This document shows, one piece after another, positions 63,835 through 64,000 of a stretch of DNA of 64,000 nucleotides (positions are counted from its first letter, which is position 1; the number at the start of each line of letters is the position of its first letter). The stretch is from Gloeomargaritales cyanobacterium VI4D9 (GTDB lineage: Bacteria > Cyanobacteriota > Cyanobacteriia > Gloeomargaritales > Gloeomargaritaceae): contig OV696605.1 in assembly GCA_927797885.1 (NCBI GenBank), positions 372,001-436,000 on the forward strand, written 5' to 3'. The notes beneath the pieces are model-generated. The model worked only from the letters and a program-made list of their open reading frames with translations, was not told where the DNA came from and ran no database searches. Both the position numbers and the translations under genes were made by a program.

Positions 63835-64000
63835 CCGCAGATGAACGCTACATGACCCGTTGCCTGGAGTTGGCGCAACAGGCGTGGGGGCGTACCAGTC
63901 CCAATCCCCTGGTGGGGGCGGTGATTGTCCAAGCCGGGCAGGTGGTGGGCGAGGGGTTCCATCCCCAGGCGGGACAGCCCCATGCGGAGGTGTTTGCTCT
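63831..64000 (+). CDS. ribD: riboflavin biosynthesis deaminase/reductase RibD (N-terminal part)
   Basis: Partial: 56 codons, cut by the window end. Start ATG 63831, overlapping the ssb stop by 4 bp. The reading [47 protein letters not shown] is typical of the deaminase domain. The SPNPLVGAV segment and the zinc ligand with catalytic Glu in HAE are visible. It acts on the pyrimidine intermediate in riboflavin synthesis; the reductase domain would be beyond 64000. Confidence 0.92.
   Translation, partial: MTADERYMTRCLELAQQAWGRTSPNPLVGAVIVQAGQVVGEGFHPQAGQPHAEVFA

Overview
The window is chromosomal DNA from a cyanobacterium. Light-independent protochlorophyllide reductase (chlB), the photosystem II assembly factor Psb28, a proton-pumping NDH-1 subunit (ndhD), a carboxyl-terminal processing protease, cyanophycin synthetase with cyanophycinase, and a PATAN-type taxis regulator all occur in one stretch. 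The DNA is moderately GC-rich and compact, with several tail-to-tail gene overlaps. It is littered with short repeats and a few insertion sequences. I cannot name the species from the sequence alone.

Layout. 1-668: right part of an IS4-family insertion sequence. 837-9334: glucokinase, an array of four ~102-bp tandem repeats, an RND efflux operon (adaptor, pump, short-chain dehydrogenase) and ndhD. 9681-11097: a lone sugar-ABC permease, a DNA-glycosylase gene truncated by a MITE-like repeat, and a possible 54-aa gene. 11222-17503: cphB-cphA-polA, closely spaced. 17774-20514: a SLOG/DprA-like protein and an alpha/beta hydrolase gene split by a second IS4 copy. 20665-24830: khpB/jag-like, psb28, ctp, a coiled-coil protein and a protein that is only the C-terminal part of CobN. 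24796-31950: a five-gene minus-strand chemosensory operon of the cyanobacterial type-IV-pilus kind (PATAN regulator, CheY-like, CheW, MCP, CheA-receiver hybrid). 32003-32108: an orphan promoter plus terminator that may mark a small RNA.

32334-40363: acnB, trpG, a 68-aa protein, a Fur-family regulator, chlB, cobK/cbiJ, a DUF4340 protein and an M20D amidohydrolase. 40391-41963: paired repeats, a transposase zinc-finger remnant and an AT-rich putative glycosyltransferase, an accessory insert next to gyrB. 41960-44921: gyrB and miaA. 45012-50153: a 1713-aa secreted filamentous-haemagglutinin-type protein with eleven complete 63-residue repeats and a degenerate twelfth. 50248-53160: a nested repeat zone with a duplicated Uma2 gene, an IS5-family element with a 4-bp target duplication, a related 144-bp non-coding element and a 166-bp tandem repeat. 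53169-64000: housekeeping genes (SDR, ion transporter, RNase II/R, recR, msrB, guaA, folE, a YbjN-like gene, an ABC exporter, ssb, start of ribD).

The least explained material is the repeat system. At least three kinds of element with different termini share one GC-rich hairpin core, next to an arm reading AGAACCAAGGAC. Copies lie immediately beside gene ends, replace the N-terminus of a repair gene and form tandem arrays. Other points for checking are the CobN-half protein, the repeat adhesin, the candidate sRNA and the small ORF at 10933-11097.
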